Part shown: positions 36,397 to 44,903 of the stretch, in pieces
Position numbering within the stretch: the stretch's first letter is position 1
Layout: the number at the start of each line of letters is the position of its first letter
Source: RUG11237 sp045119215
GTDB lineage: Bacteria; Bacillota; Clostridia; Lachnospirales; Lachnospiraceae
Direction: 5' to 3'
NCBI GenBank assembly: GCA_045119215.1
Contig: JBGVDD010000055.1
Location: 60,480 to 124,479, forward strand
DNA: 64,000 nt
Notes under the pieces: generated by a model
What the model saw: only the letters and a program-made list of their open reading frames with translations
What the model was told of the DNA's origin: nothing
The model's database searches: none
Program-made: the position numbers and the translations under genes

Positions 36397-36577
36397 TATT
36401 CCTGTACCAATAACTGGCAGGTTTCCTGGCTTGTATCTCAACATACAGAACTGCCTTCCCAATTTCTCAGTGGCTTTTACATCAAAGTTCTGCACTCCTT
36501 ACTTACAGTGACGAGTTCGCACCGGCCTTTCACCGGTTTCCCTTTTACCCTTTACTCTTATCAACATGATAGGAATA
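36397..36577 (-). ncRNA. Cobalamin (B12) riboswitch
   Basis: The minus strand carries the B12-box landmarks in order: GGGAAACCGGTGAAAGGCCGG, GCGAACTCGTCACTGT, AAGCCACTGAGAAATTGGGA, GAAGGC and AGCCAGGAAACCTGCC. The closing stem is TATTCCT (36571-36577 region) with AGGAATA (36397-36403 region). It should repress cbiK and the downstream uptake genes when adenosylcobalamin is plentiful. Confidence 0.93.
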
Positions 36578-36609
36578 ACGGCACCAATTATTTTATTCGA
36601 TTTTCGGCT

Positions 36610-36638
36610 ATTATAGCATATATGTTATTTTATTACAA
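36610..36638 (-). promoter_or_regulatory. Promoter of the riboswitch operon
   Basis: On the minus strand TTGTAA (36633-36638), 17 bp, TATAAT (36610-36615), about 30 bp before the aptamer. Confidence 0.75.
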
Positions 36639-36639
36639 C

Positions 36640-38454
36640 CTATATCTTTCCTCCTGATGCCACAATTTTCTCTGCCAGCTCCATAAGGTACACATACCGC
36701 TCCATCTTTTCTTCCAAAGCTTTTTCCGTGTCCTCTTTTTCCTTGGAAAGTTCATTCAACTTTACAAAATCTGTTGCCGCTTTTAAAATCTCCTCCTCCA
36801 ACGCAGCAAGTTTTTCTTCCAGGTTTTCTATGTCCTGTTCAATGGTTTCATACTCTTTCTGCTCTGCATAGGTAAATTTCAATTTCTTCTCCCGTGGACG
36901 TTCCTTGTATGCAGCCGCTGCTTCCTTGGAGGATTTTTTTCCGGAATTTCCTATCGTTTCCTCAAAAGGATTTCCCGCCTTCAAAAGATAGTCACTGTAT
37001 CCTCCCTCGTACTGTACCAGTTTTCCCTGTTCAAATGCAAAAATCCTCTCTGCAATTTTATCCAGAAAATACCTGTCATGGCTGACAGTGATAACAATTC
37101 CATCAAAGTTGTCCAGATAATCCTCTAAAATTCCCAAAGTCTGAATGTCTAAGTCATTGGTAGGCTCGTCTAAAATCAATACATTTGGAGCCTCCATCAA
37201 TACCTTAAGCAAATACAAACGACGTTTTTCTCCACCGGAGAGTTTCTCTATCTTTGAATACTGCAAAGTGCTGTCAAACAAAAAACGCTCCAACATTTTT
37301 GATGCAGAAATCAGACCTTCCTCTGTTCTGACAAATTCAGCAGTCTCTTTGATATAGTCTATGACTCTCATAGTGGGATCCAGTTTTTCGTTCTCCTGTG
37401 AGAAATACCCTATTTTTACAGTGGGCCCTATTTCTACGTATCCGCTATCCGGTTCTATTTCCCCCACAATAATCTTCATCAAGGTACTTTTCCCTGCACC
37501 ATTATCCCCCACAATTCCGATTCTGTCTGTTCTGAGAAAGATATAACTAAAATCCGAAAACAGTGTGCGTTCTCCAAAGGATTTTGACACCTGATTCACC
37601 TCAATGGTCTTCTTACCCAATCTTGAGGACACAGAGCTCATCTCCACCTTTGCCTGCTGTTCAGGTCTTTTATTGGTGGCACTCAAAGTTTCAAACCGTT
37701 CGATTCTTGCCTTTTGTTTTGTGGAGCGTGCCTGGGCACCACGGCGAATCCACTCCAATTCATTGCGTAGTATGTTCTTGTTTTTCTGATAAGTAGCAAG
37801 CTCCATGTCTTCCCTTTGGGATTTCAATTCCAAAAAGCCTGCAAAATTGGTTTCATAGCTATACAATTTCCCCTTGTCTATCTCCACAATCTTGTTGCAG
37901 ACTCTGTCTAAGAAATAGCGGTCATGGGTTACCATAATCAGAGCACCCTTTCGGGCTTTTAAATAATTTTCCAGCCACAATACCATAGCATTATTTAAGT
38001 GGTTGGTAGGCTCATCAAGAATCAAAATATCACAGGGCTTTAACAAAGCTGCTGCCAGTGCCACCTTCTTTTTCTGTCCTCCAGATAGTTTTGCCACAAC
38101 GGCATCATAATTATCAAATCCCAGGATATTCAAAATACGTTTGCTCTCTCCTTCGATTTCCCAGTGTGCTCCATCTTTAGCATTTAACTGTGCTACATAA
38201 TCATATATGGTAATGCCCTCAGGAAATTCCGGATTCTGTGAAAGATAATTGATGACCACATGATTTCCCATCACAATCTCTCCCTCATCTGCCTCCTGTA
38301 CCCCGGCTAAAATCTGCAACAAAGTAGACTTTCCTGTTCCATTGATTCCGATAATTCCAATTTTTTCTTTATCATCTATACTAAAATCTGCGTTATTTAG
38401 TAATACTTTATCCGTATGTGCCTTTGTTACATTTGTTGCAGTTAATAAATTCAT
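36640..38454 (-). CDS. ABC-F family ATPase (Uup-like)
   Basis: A 604-residue soluble protein with two ABC domains and no membrane segment. Walker A motifs are GINGTGKST and GDNGAGKST, and signatures are LSGGQKKKVALA and LSGGEKRRLYLL. The inter-domain linker is rich in Arg/Lys (RRGAQARSTKQKARIERF). The C-terminus forms a coiled coil (EQKEYETIEQDIENLEEKL onward), as in Uup. ABC-F proteins act on ribosomes; whether this one is housekeeping or gives antibiotic protection cannot be read. It is the last gene before the riboswitch operon. Confidence 0.88.
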   Translation of the reverse strand: MNLLTATNVTKAHTDKVLLNNADFSIDDKEKIGIIGINGTGKSTLLQILAGVQEADEGEIVMGNHVVINYLSQNPEFPEGITIYDYVAQLNAKDGAHWEIEGESKRILNILGFDNYDAVVAKLSGGQKKKVALAAALLKPCDILILDEPTNHLNNAMVLWLENYLKARKGALIMVTHDRYFLDRVCNKIVEIDKGKLYSYETNFAGFLELKSQREDMELATYQKNKNILRNELEWIRRGAQARSTKQKARIERFETLSATNKRPEQQAKVEMSSVSSRLGKKTIEVNQVSKSFGERTLFSDFSYIFLRTDRIGIVGDNGAGKSTLMKIIVGEIEPDSGYVEIGPTVKIGYFSQENEKLDPTMRVIDYIKETAEFVRTEEGLISASKMLERFLFDSTLQYSKIEKLSGGEKRRLYLLKVLMEAPNVLILDEPTNDLDIQTLGILEDYLDNFDGIVITVSHDRYFLDKIAERIFAFEQGKLVQYEGGYSDYLLKAGNPFEETIGNSGKKSSKEAAAAYKERPREKKLKFTYAEQKEYETIEQDIENLEEKLAALEEEILKAATDFVKLNELSKEKEDTEKALEEKMERYVYLMELAEKIVASGGKI

Positions 38455-38480
38455 ATCCTCGGTTCCTTCCTGAACATCTT

Positions 38481-39686
38481 TTATTTCATATAACGATTCA
38501 TCTTATCCAAAATTTTATCCAAAATTTCCTTGGCTACCATCTCTTTTGACATCTGTGGCAGTTCTATTGCATCATCTTTGGTAATCATAGTCACTACATT
38601 GGTATCCGTTCCAAAGCCTGCACCTTCCACCTTTAAATTGTTTGCCACTATCATATCAATATTTTTGCGTTCCAGTTTAGCTCTGGAATTTTCCAACATA
38701 TTCTCTGTTTCCATGGAAAATCCACATAAAAATTGGCCTTCTTTTCTGTGTTCTCCTAAATATTTCAAAATATCTGTGGTGTGTTTCAACTCTAAGGTTG
38801 TTGCCCCATTTTGTTTCTTTATTTTTTCTCCTGCAACATTTACCGGAGTAAAATCTGCCACCGCTGCCACTTTGATAATAATATCCTGATTTGGCTGTTC
38901 CTCTTTTACCACCTCAAACATATCCTGGGCACTTACTACAGGAATCACTTTCACAAATGGCGGCAAGTTCACAGATACGCTACCTGCAACCAAGGTCACC
39001 TCTGCTCCCCGCTCCATGGCGCATCTTGCAATGGCTATTCCCATTTTACCAGTAGAGTGGTTGGTAATGAAGCGTACTGGGTCAATGGCCTCTTTTGTTG
39101 CCCCGGTAGTAACCAACACTCTTTTTCCCACCATATCCTTTTCATATCTAATTTCTCTTAGGATATAATCTAACAGTTCTGCCGGTTCCGGCATTTTGCC
39201 GGCTCCGGTATCTCCACAGGCAAGATACCCTGTGTTTGGTGCAATCACTTCCATTCCATAATGTCTTAATTTCTCTAAATTATCCTGCAAAATAGGATTT
39301 TCATACATATTGGTGTTCATGGCTGGTGAGATAATCTTTTTACATTTGCAAGCCATGATGGTAGTTGTCAGCATATCATCTGCAATCCCATTGGCAATCT
39401 TTCCAATCACATTGGCAGAAGCCGGGGCAACCATCACTACATCTGTTTTCTTTGCCAGTGATACATGTTCCACATTGTAATTAAAATTCCGATCAAAGGT
39501 ATCCACCAGACATTTATGATTAGTCAGTGTTTCAAATGTGATTGGATTGATAAAATTGGTGGCATTGGCGGTCATCAGTACATGAACATCTGCATGCAAT
39601 TTCACTAACATACTTGCAAGGTTGGCAATCTTATAAGCTGCAATACTTCCTGTTACCCCAAGTACAACTGTTTTTCCTTTTAACAT
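38481..39686 (-). CDS. coaBC: Bifunctional phosphopantothenoylcysteine decarboxylase/synthase
   Basis: A 401-residue fusion. The N-terminal flavin-dependent CoaC half has GVTGSIAAYKIANL, the substrate-clamp NTNMYENPI and active-site Cys in GYLACGDTGAG. The C-terminal CoaB half has VLVTTGATKEAIDPVRFITNHSTGKMG and the dimer segment KIKKQNG. It makes 4'-phosphopantetheine from phosphopantothenate. It follows panD in the pantothenate block. Confidence 0.96.
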   Translation of the reverse strand: MLKGKTVVLGVTGSIAAYKIANLASMLVKLHADVHVLMTANATNFINPITFETLTNHKCLVDTFDRNFNYNVEHVSLAKKTDVVMVAPASANVIGKIANGIADDMLTTTIMACKCKKIISPAMNTNMYENPILQDNLEKLRHYGMEVIAPNTGYLACGDTGAGKMPEPAELLDYILREIRYEKDMVGKRVLVTTGATKEAIDPVRFITNHSTGKMGIAIARCAMERGAEVTLVAGSVSVNLPPFVKVIPVVSAQDMFEVVKEEQPNQDIIIKVAAVADFTPVNVAGEKIKKQNGATTLELKHTTDILKYLGEHRKEGQFLCGFSMETENMLENSRAKLERKNIDMIVANNLKVEGAGFGTDTNVVTMITKDDAIELPQMSKEMVAKEILDKILDKMNRYMK

Positions 39687-39700
39687 AATTCTCTGCCTTT

Positions 39701-40093
39701 CTAGAATACTGGTGATAACTCGCCATACTTTTCATATCTGGACGTCTTTGCGATTTTGTTGTTCTCGTCTACAAACACAACATATGGTTTGTGGTCTTTT
39801 ACTTCCTCTGGTGTCATCTGACAGTAAGACATAATAATCACATGGTCCCCTACCGAAACCTGTCTTGCTGCTGCACCGTTTAAACATATCATTCCACTCC
39901 CAGGTTCCCCTGCAATGGTATAAGTTTCAAAACGGTTCCCATTTTCCACATCCACAATCTGTACCATTTCATATTCATAGATTCCAGCTGCTTCCATAAG
40001 CACAGGATCTACGGTAATACTTCCCACATAGTTAAGTTCTGCCTGTTTTACCACTGCTCTGTGAATTTTTCCTTTTAACATTGTCACTGTCAT
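39701..40093 (-). CDS. panD: Aspartate 1-decarboxylase precursor
   Basis: A 130-residue pyruvoyl enzyme making beta-alanine. Self-cleavage is expected at Gly24-Ser25 in YVGSITVDP, with the conserved NGAAARQVSVGDHVIIMSY later. The first ATG is chosen because AAAGGAG lies 8 nt before it. Confidence 0.96.
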   Translation of the reverse strand: MTVTMLKGKIHRAVVKQAELNYVGSITVDPVLMEAAGIYEYEMVQIVDVENGNRFETYTIAGEPGSGMICLNGAAARQVSVGDHVIIMSYCQMTPEEVKDHKPYVVFVDENNKIAKTSRYEKYGELSPVF

Positions 40094-40112
40094 AAGTACA
40101 CTCCTTTATTCT

Positions 40113-40952
40113 CTACACTATCATGTTGTCAATTAATCTTGTCTTTCCAATGTATACAGCCATTGCTATCAATGTATTGTTATCAATTTTCTCCACTGGA
40201 ACAATATTTTCTGCATCTACCACTTCCACATAGTCAATCTTTGCAAGAGGTTCTGTTTCAATTTTTTTCACTATGGCATTTTTTATCTTCACAGCATCTG
40301 TTTCACCCTGTGCAATCAGCTCTTTTCCCACCTGTAACGACTGGCTTAAAATTACCGCTGCCTTCCGCTCTGATTCGCTCAAGTAGGTGTTGCGGGAACT
40401 CTTTGCCAGACCGTCCGCCTCACGGATAATGGGACACCCCACAATCTCAATATCAAAGTTTAAATCTCTTACCATTCTCTTAATCACTGCCAACTGCTGG
40501 GCATCCTTCTGTCCAAAATAAGCTCTGTCCGGTGTCACGATATTGAATAATTTGGACACCACACTACATACTCCATCAAAATGAATGGGTCTTGATTTTC
40601 CACATAATTCTTTGGTGAGCCCTTCCATATGAACAGATGTCGTCTTATTTTCATAATACATCTCTTCTGGTTCCGGATTGAATAAAAGTGTTACCCCTGC
40701 ACTTTCACAAAGCTTTGCATCTCTGTCTAAGTCCCTTGGATAGCTTGCCAAATCTTCATTTGGTCCAAACTGGGTGGGATTGACAAAATCGCTGACTACC
40801 ACTCTATCATTTTCCTTTACCGCGCGTTCCATCAGACTTTTGTGTCCTTCATGCAAAAATCCCATGGTAGGAACCAATCCCACACTGAGTCCTTCCTTTT
40901 TCCACTGTTTTACTTCTGCTCTCACTTCTTTTATTGTCTTCACAATCTTCAT
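40113..40952 (-). CDS. panC: Pantothenate synthetase
   Basis: A 279-residue ligase joining pantoate and beta-alanine. It shows VPTMGFLHEGHKSLM (HIGH-like), VNPTQFGPNEDLASYPR, the YFGQKDAQQLAVI signature and the KMSKS-like SSRNTYLS. It lies between panB and panD. Confidence 0.97.
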   Translation of the reverse strand: MKIVKTIKEVRAEVKQWKKEGLSVGLVPTMGFLHEGHKSLMERAVKENDRVVVSDFVNPTQFGPNEDLASYPRDLDRDAKLCESAGVTLLFNPEPEEMYYENKTTSVHMEGLTKELCGKSRPIHFDGVCSVVSKLFNIVTPDRAYFGQKDAQQLAVIKRMVRDLNFDIEIVGCPIIREADGLAKSSRNTYLSESERKAAVILSQSLQVGKELIAQGETDAVKIKNAIVKKIETEPLAKIDYVEVVDAENIVPVEKIDNNTLIAMAVYIGKTRLIDNMIV

Positions 40953-40973
40953 GGCTTTCTCTCCTTTGAAATC

Positions 40974-41801
40974 TTAATATAATTTTTCTAAAATTGCATC
41001 ATCTATTTTAAAGGTATGTTCCTCTGCCGGGAAACTTCCTTCTTTTACTTCCTTTACATACTGGGCAAATCCTGCCTTCATCTCTTCTCCAACCTTGCGG
41101 TACTGTTTTACAAATTTAGGGGCCATATCCGAATACATGGCAAGCATATCCTGATATACCAGCACCTGACCATCACAGCCTGCTCCTGCCCCAATGCCAA
41201 TGGTTGGAATGGAAATCTGTTGTGTGATAAACTCTGCAAGTTTTGCAGGCACACATTCCAAAACCACTGCAAAGGCTCCTGCCGCCTCCACAGCCTTAGC
41301 CTCTTCTAAGAGTTTCTTTGCAGCTGCTTCGCCACGTCCCTGAACTTTAAAGCCTCCAAAAGCATTTACGGACTGAGGGGTCAATCCTATATGGGCGCAT
41401 ACCGGAATGGAAGCTTTCACAATGGCTTCGATTTGAGGACACACATCCAGACCGCCTTCCAGCTTCACTGCCTGTGCCCTTCCCTCTTTCATTAGCCTTC
41501 CTGCATTTACCAACGCATCGTACACACTGGTCTGATATGACATAAAGGGCATATCTGTGATTACCATAGCATTTTTTGCACCTTTTGCCACTGCCTTGGA
41601 ATGGTGAATCATATCTTCCATGGTAACAGATAAGGTATCCTCGTATCCTAAGCAAACCATCCCCAGGGAATCTCCTACCAAAATAGATTCCACTCCTGCC
41701 TCATCTACCAGTTTGGCTGTAGAGTAATCGTAAGCTGTAAGCATTGTGATTTTTTCTTTTTTTTCCTTTGCATTCTTAAATGTATTTACCGTTGTCTTCA
41801 T
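40974..41801 (-). CDS. panB: 3-methyl-2-oxobutanoate hydroxymethyltransferase
   Basis: A 275-residue TIM-barrel enzyme making ketopantoate. Signatures are MLTAYDYSTAKLVDEAGV, GDSLGMVCLGY, the metal-binding DMPF, VKLEGG, HIGLTPQSVNAFGG and TIGIGAGAGCDGQVLV. It follows the panG-like gene by 4 nt. Confidence 0.97.
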   Translation of the reverse strand: MKTTVNTFKNAKEKKEKITMLTAYDYSTAKLVDEAGVESILVGDSLGMVCLGYEDTLSVTMEDMIHHSKAVAKGAKNAMVITDMPFMSYQTSVYDALVNAGRLMKEGRAQAVKLEGGLDVCPQIEAIVKASIPVCAHIGLTPQSVNAFGGFKVQGRGEAAAKKLLEEAKAVEAAGAFAVVLECVPAKLAEFITQQISIPTIGIGAGAGCDGQVLVYQDMLAMYSDMAPKFVKQYRKVGEEMKAGFAQYVKEVKEGSFPAEEHTFKIDDAILEKLY

Positions 41802-41805
41802 ATCT

Positions 41806-42675
41806 TCATTCTCCTATCCTTTTTTCCATTGTTTCATAATCTCTTTTAGGATTCTTTTCCTTTGACATGGAAATCAATACCTTAGCCAATTCTTTATAAA
41901 TCACTGCCGTCTGTGGTTCTAACACCTTTAAGTGCTTTTCTACGGTTTCCACATCGTTGCGCTCTATTGGTCCGGTTAGCGCTTCCACCGCTCCAAACCT
42001 GAATCCACTTTTGATATTTTCCGTCACTATCGTTTCCAGACTTTCGTATGCCTGTTTTCTTGTAAAACCACATTGACATAAAGTGTCAACGGCAGTTTGC
42101 AACAAAGCTAACATATGATTGCTGGCCATACTCATGGCCCCGTGGTATTTTGCCTTGTCTTCTTTTTTTAACAGACAAACCCCATGTCCCAGACTTTCAA
42201 AGAAAGTTTTCATTGTTTCCACAGCTTTTTCATTACCTTCCATGGTAAAATTTACTTTGTGAAATTGTTTATAAGCGGAAAATTTATTGCTGAATGCATA
42301 AATCGGATGGATGGAGCATGCAATTGCCCCGAAATGCTCAATTGATACAAAAACATCAGATGATAATGAGCCGCTAAAATGACAAATTAATTTTTGGTTT
42401 AAATCAATTTTCGATTCTGCTGCCAGTTGCCTCATGCAATCCCATACCTTTGCAATCTCACCATCCGGTGTTGTCACAAACAGAGTATCGCTGAGTGTCA
42501 CCAAATCCTCTAATTTTTCAAAATAATCGGTGCCGACAAAATCCGCAGTTTCTTTTGCAGTTTCTACATTTTTACTGTAAAATCCTACAATCTCTGCCAT
42601 AGCATCCTCGGGTTGTCTCAGATACATACCCAAGGTAGTTCCCACCTTGCCAGCTCCTATGATTCCTATTTTCAC
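41806..42675 (-). CDS. panG: DUF2520 dehydrogenase, probable ketopantoate reductase (PanG type)
   Basis: A 289-residue protein with an N-terminal Rossmann fold (KIGIIGAGKVGTTLGMYL) and a helical C-terminal DUF2520 domain (KYHGAMSMASNHMLALLQ onward). The family includes PanG, an alternative ketopantoate reductase. Its place at the head of panB-panC-panD, in a cluster without panE, strongly suggests that role. The start codon is GTG behind GGAGGTGATAGC. It is preceded by a clear promoter. The reaction is inferred from family and context. Confidence 0.8.
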   Translation of the reverse strand: MKIGIIGAGKVGTTLGMYLRQPEDAMAEIVGFYSKNVETAKETADFVGTDYFEKLEDLVTLSDTLFVTTPDGEIAKVWDCMRQLAAESKIDLNQKLICHFSGSLSSDVFVSIEHFGAIACSIHPIYAFSNKFSAYKQFHKVNFTMEGNEKAVETMKTFFESLGHGVCLLKKEDKAKYHGAMSMASNHMLALLQTAVDTLCQCGFTRKQAYESLETIVTENIKSGFRFGAVEALTGPIERNDVETVEKHLKVLEPQTAVIYKELAKVLISMSKEKNPKRDYETMEKRIGE

Positions 42676-42765
42676 GCTATCACCTCCAAGCTTTTTTCTA
42701 TTATTTATCTTTCAGTAACAGCTCCTTTTCTGATGCAGTTCCTTCCGAATACCACTCAATCAGAT

Positions 42766-42794
42766 ACTATATCATATGGGGTTTCATATTGCAA
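42766..42794 (-). promoter_or_regulatory. Promoter of the pantothenate operon
   Basis: On the minus strand TTGCAA (42789-42794), 17 bp, TATAGT (42766-42771), giving a leader of about 85 nt before panG. The MITE at 42833 lies just upstream. Confidence 0.7.
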
Positions 42795-42832
42795 GGTGTA
42801 TGATGAAATTTGAAACTACTGTTGTAACAGTT

Positions 42833-42965
42833 GTTACAGTACACAGGTAGGTATTTTCGGCACCGAAAATACCGTACGAAAGACTTCCGGCTACGGATTT
42901 TGGCCATTTGGAATGCGAAGCATGGCCAAAATCGGTTACTGTGCACACAATGTGTGTACAGTAAC
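42833..42965. mobile_element. 133-bp MITE (copy B) with 8-bp target duplication
   Basis: The ends are GTTACAGTACACA (42833) and its inverted TGTGTACAGTAAC (to 42965), with one mismatch. The direct repeat TAACAGTT flanks it exactly at 42825-42832 and 42966-42973. Inside, read on the minus strand, are a 31-bp palindrome (42935-42965), a hairpin GATTTTGGCCAT/ATGGCCAAAATC whose loop starts GCTTCGCAT, and an 11-bp palindrome GGTATTTTCGG/CCGAAAATACC. No ORF is present. The architecture matches copy A at 56664-56797. Confidence 0.85.
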
Positions 42966-43027
42966 TAACAGTTCCTACGGTCACATTTTTATATACACAA
43001 GCAAAGAGTTTTCATCTAGCATTAAGA

Positions 43028-43639
43028 TTAGAGTAATCTTAAAAGCTGTACAAGCTCGTGCGGTTCTTCATTATTTGATACAGTCTGTCTAGTATCAAAC
43101 TTTTGGAATCTGTTATCTTTATAAAAATCTAACAGCTTATCCTCATTATTGGCTTCCAAAAATGTTACTACACCGCCTGCCCGATATTGTATTTCTTCAA
43201 TCTTGTTCCATGCTGCTTCGAGGAGTTCCTCTCCGGTAATCCTTTTATCTGCACCATTTGCAAAATTCTTGCCTAACTGTGCAATCAGATATGCTGACAT
43301 GGTATATGTCTGCGTCTCTTCATCCAATTCGCTAATTCGTAACAACTTCCTTTTTACAGTATTGCTTACTGCTTCTCCTCTTACTGTCAAAGGCTTAAGG
43401 GCTATTGTAAAATATCCCAACAATTCTCCATCTTCCACTGAAAATACCAAATATGTAACGGACTGGTTCTTCTTTGTGAACTCTATGGCACTGTTCTTTA
43501 AAAATCTTTCAACATCCGAATTTCTTTCACATGAAAACTCGGAGAGAATTTGTACCAACTCATCCTCTCCAAGCTATGGATTGTCACTCTCAAGATACCT
43601 ACGAATGTTGATAACTGAATACTTATCATTTTGCAACAT
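43028..43639 (-). pseudogene. GNAT-type toxin gene interrupted by an in-frame TAG
   Basis: The frame begins at ATG 43639, overlapping the antitoxin end, and reads MLQNDKYSVINIRRYLESDNP. It then meets TAG at 43574-43576 (codon 22) and continues as LGEDELVQILSEFSCERNSD to 43028. The rest is a GNAT acetyltransferase: YLVFSVEDGELLGYFTIALK, an Arg/Gly region before LLEAAWNKIE and the C-terminal FYKDNRFQKF. Such proteins are toxins that acetylate aminoacyl-tRNA or other targets. Either the gene is dead, or translation restarts at TTG 43558, which has GGAGAGGA just upstream. Confidence 0.75.
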
Positions 43640-43817
43640 TCCCTTTTTTCCTCTTCTCCATTAATTTTATTATATCATCAGTATCCGTCAATTCCCTAGC
43701 TGCTACCGGAATACGAATCGGGCGATTATTGGCAGATGCTTCAATTGTATCGACAAACATCTCCACCTGCTTCTGACCGGATATAACAAAATTTTTAGTG
43801 ATACTTGAAGTTGCCAT
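43626..43817 (-). CDS. Antitoxin of the GNAT pair
   Basis: A 63-residue protein preceding and overlapping the GNAT gene by 14 bp. It begins MATSSITKNFVISGQKQVEMFVDTIEAS and ends in a Lys/Arg-rich tail (KLMEKRKKGNVAK). The order and size fit a type II antitoxin that neutralises a GNAT toxin. The start is ATG 43817 behind AAAGGAGGTG. Confidence 0.7.
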   Translation of the reverse strand: MATSSITKNFVISGQKQVEMFVDTIEASANNRPIRIPVAARELTDTDDIIKLMEKRKKGNVAK

Positions 43818-43942
43818 ATAAACACCTCCTTTAATAGTATGACTCATCTTGATTTATTCATACTTTCCTAACTTTATTTTATTATCATACATCAGTTTTT
43901 GCAACTGGATTTTTGTGAAATTTATATTAAAATTCTTATTTG

Positions 43943-43973
43943 GTTACTGTACACGCATTGTGTGCACAGTAAC
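43943..43973. repeat. 31-bp solo palindrome of the copy-B MITE type
   Basis: This sequence differs at one base of 31 from the terminal palindrome of the MITE at 42833-42965 when that is read on the minus strand. Flanks are CTTATTTG to the left and CTTATCCG to the right (6 of 8 identical with a one-base offset), so a decayed target duplication is possible. It lies between the two toxin-antitoxin modules. Confidence 0.7.
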
Positions 43974-43997
43974 TTATCCGATTATTAAAATATGTAA

Positions 43998-44042
43998 AAA
44001 TCGAACGATTTTATTGATATAATCGTTCGATTTGTGTATAAT
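43998..44042 (+). promoter_or_regulatory. Promoter and operator of the Phd-PIN module
   Basis: TTGATA (44014-44019), 17 bp, TATAAT (44037-44042). A perfect 13-bp inverted repeat, AAATCGAACGATT (43998-44010) and AATCGTTCGATTT (44021-44033), overlaps it. This is a typical autoregulatory site for a Phd-type antitoxin. Confidence 0.8.
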
Positions 44043-44110
44043 ATATTTGAAAGAGAGATTTTCTTTTATAAGACGCTAATTATTGATTCTTCAAGAAAGG
44101 GGATGATGAT

Positions 44111-44326
44111 ATGTCTATTACCGCAACTGAATTAAAACTTAATCTTGGCAAATATCTTACACTTGCAGAAACAGAGGATATTTATATTACTCGCAATGGA
44201 AAAGTTGTTGCAAAATTGTCTAACCCATATCAGGACAGAGTAGATGTTGCTAAGTCATTATTTGGTGTTCTTTCAAATGATATGACTCTGGAAGAAGCAC
44301 GGGAAGAAAGGTTGAATACAATATGA
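44111..44326 (+). CDS. Phd/YefM-family antitoxin
   Basis: A 71-residue antitoxin. The N-terminal DNA-binding Phd fold reads SITATELKLNLGKYLTLAETEDIYITRNGKVVAKLS. A flexible C-terminal helix (DMTLEEAREERLNTI) would wrap the toxin. The start follows AAAGGGGATGAT. Its ATGAG end overlaps the PIN gene start by 4 bp. Confidence 0.88.
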   Translation: MSITATELKLNLGKYLTLAETEDIYITRNGKVVAKLSNPYQDRVDVAKSLFGVLSNDMTLEEAREERLNTI

Positions 44327-44754
44327 GAGTTTTAGTTGATACCTGTGTTATCATCGATGCATTACAGTCTCGTGCGACCTTTGCAGAAGCTGCACAAAAA
44401 CTATTTATATATTCTGCAAATAAGCAATTTGAGGGTTATATTACTGCAAAGTCAGTTACAGATATATATTATCTGACACATCGTTTAACACATAATGACG
44501 CAGAAACACGAAAGATTTTGAGTAAACTTTTTACTCTGTTTCATTTGTTGGATACTACTTATTTAGACTGCCGAAAAGCAATATCTTCTGAAATTGGCGA
44601 TTATGAAGATGCTATTATGGTGGAAACAGCAATTCGTTCAGAAATGGATTGTATAGTAACCAGAAATGTGAAAGACTATGTGAAATCTTCTGTTAAGGTG
44701 TGTGAACCTTCTGCATTAATAAAGTTATTAGAGGAAGAAAACGAAACTGAATAA
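44323..44754 (+). CDS. PIN-domain toxin (VapC-like RNase)
   Basis: A 143-residue PIN nuclease with the acidic residues expected: Asp in VLVDTCVIIDAL, Glu near FAEAAQ, and the DYEDAIMVETA and DCIVTRNVKDY motifs. It is coupled to the Phd-type antitoxin by a 4-bp overlap. PIN toxins usually cleave tRNA, rRNA or mRNA. Confidence 0.88.
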   Translation: MRVLVDTCVIIDALQSRATFAEAAQKLFIYSANKQFEGYITAKSVTDIYYLTHRLTHNDAETRKILSKLFTLFHLLDTTYLDCRKAISSEIGDYEDAIMVETAIRSEMDCIVTRNVKDYVKSSVKVCEPSALIKLLEEENETE

Positions 44755-44863
44755 AAACAAGAAGGGAATAATTTATCTCGCCCTATTATCTCTGCTTCGG
44801 TAAGGTTGGCTGGTATTATGTTTGGCAGCATTCATGGTTTCGGCTTTTGGAGTGGTTTTCTCA

Positions 44864-44903
44864 CCATAGCGTGCCAGGGTACCCGGTTCACTGGCTCCTA
44901 TGG
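44864..44903. repeat. GTGCCAGGGTAC imperfect palindrome, copy 1
   Basis: AGCGTGCCAGGGTACC and GGTTCACTGGCT form an imperfect palindrome, extended here by CCATAG (44864-44869) and CTATGG (44898-44903). Two more copies lie at 50973 and 51761. Confidence 0.65.
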
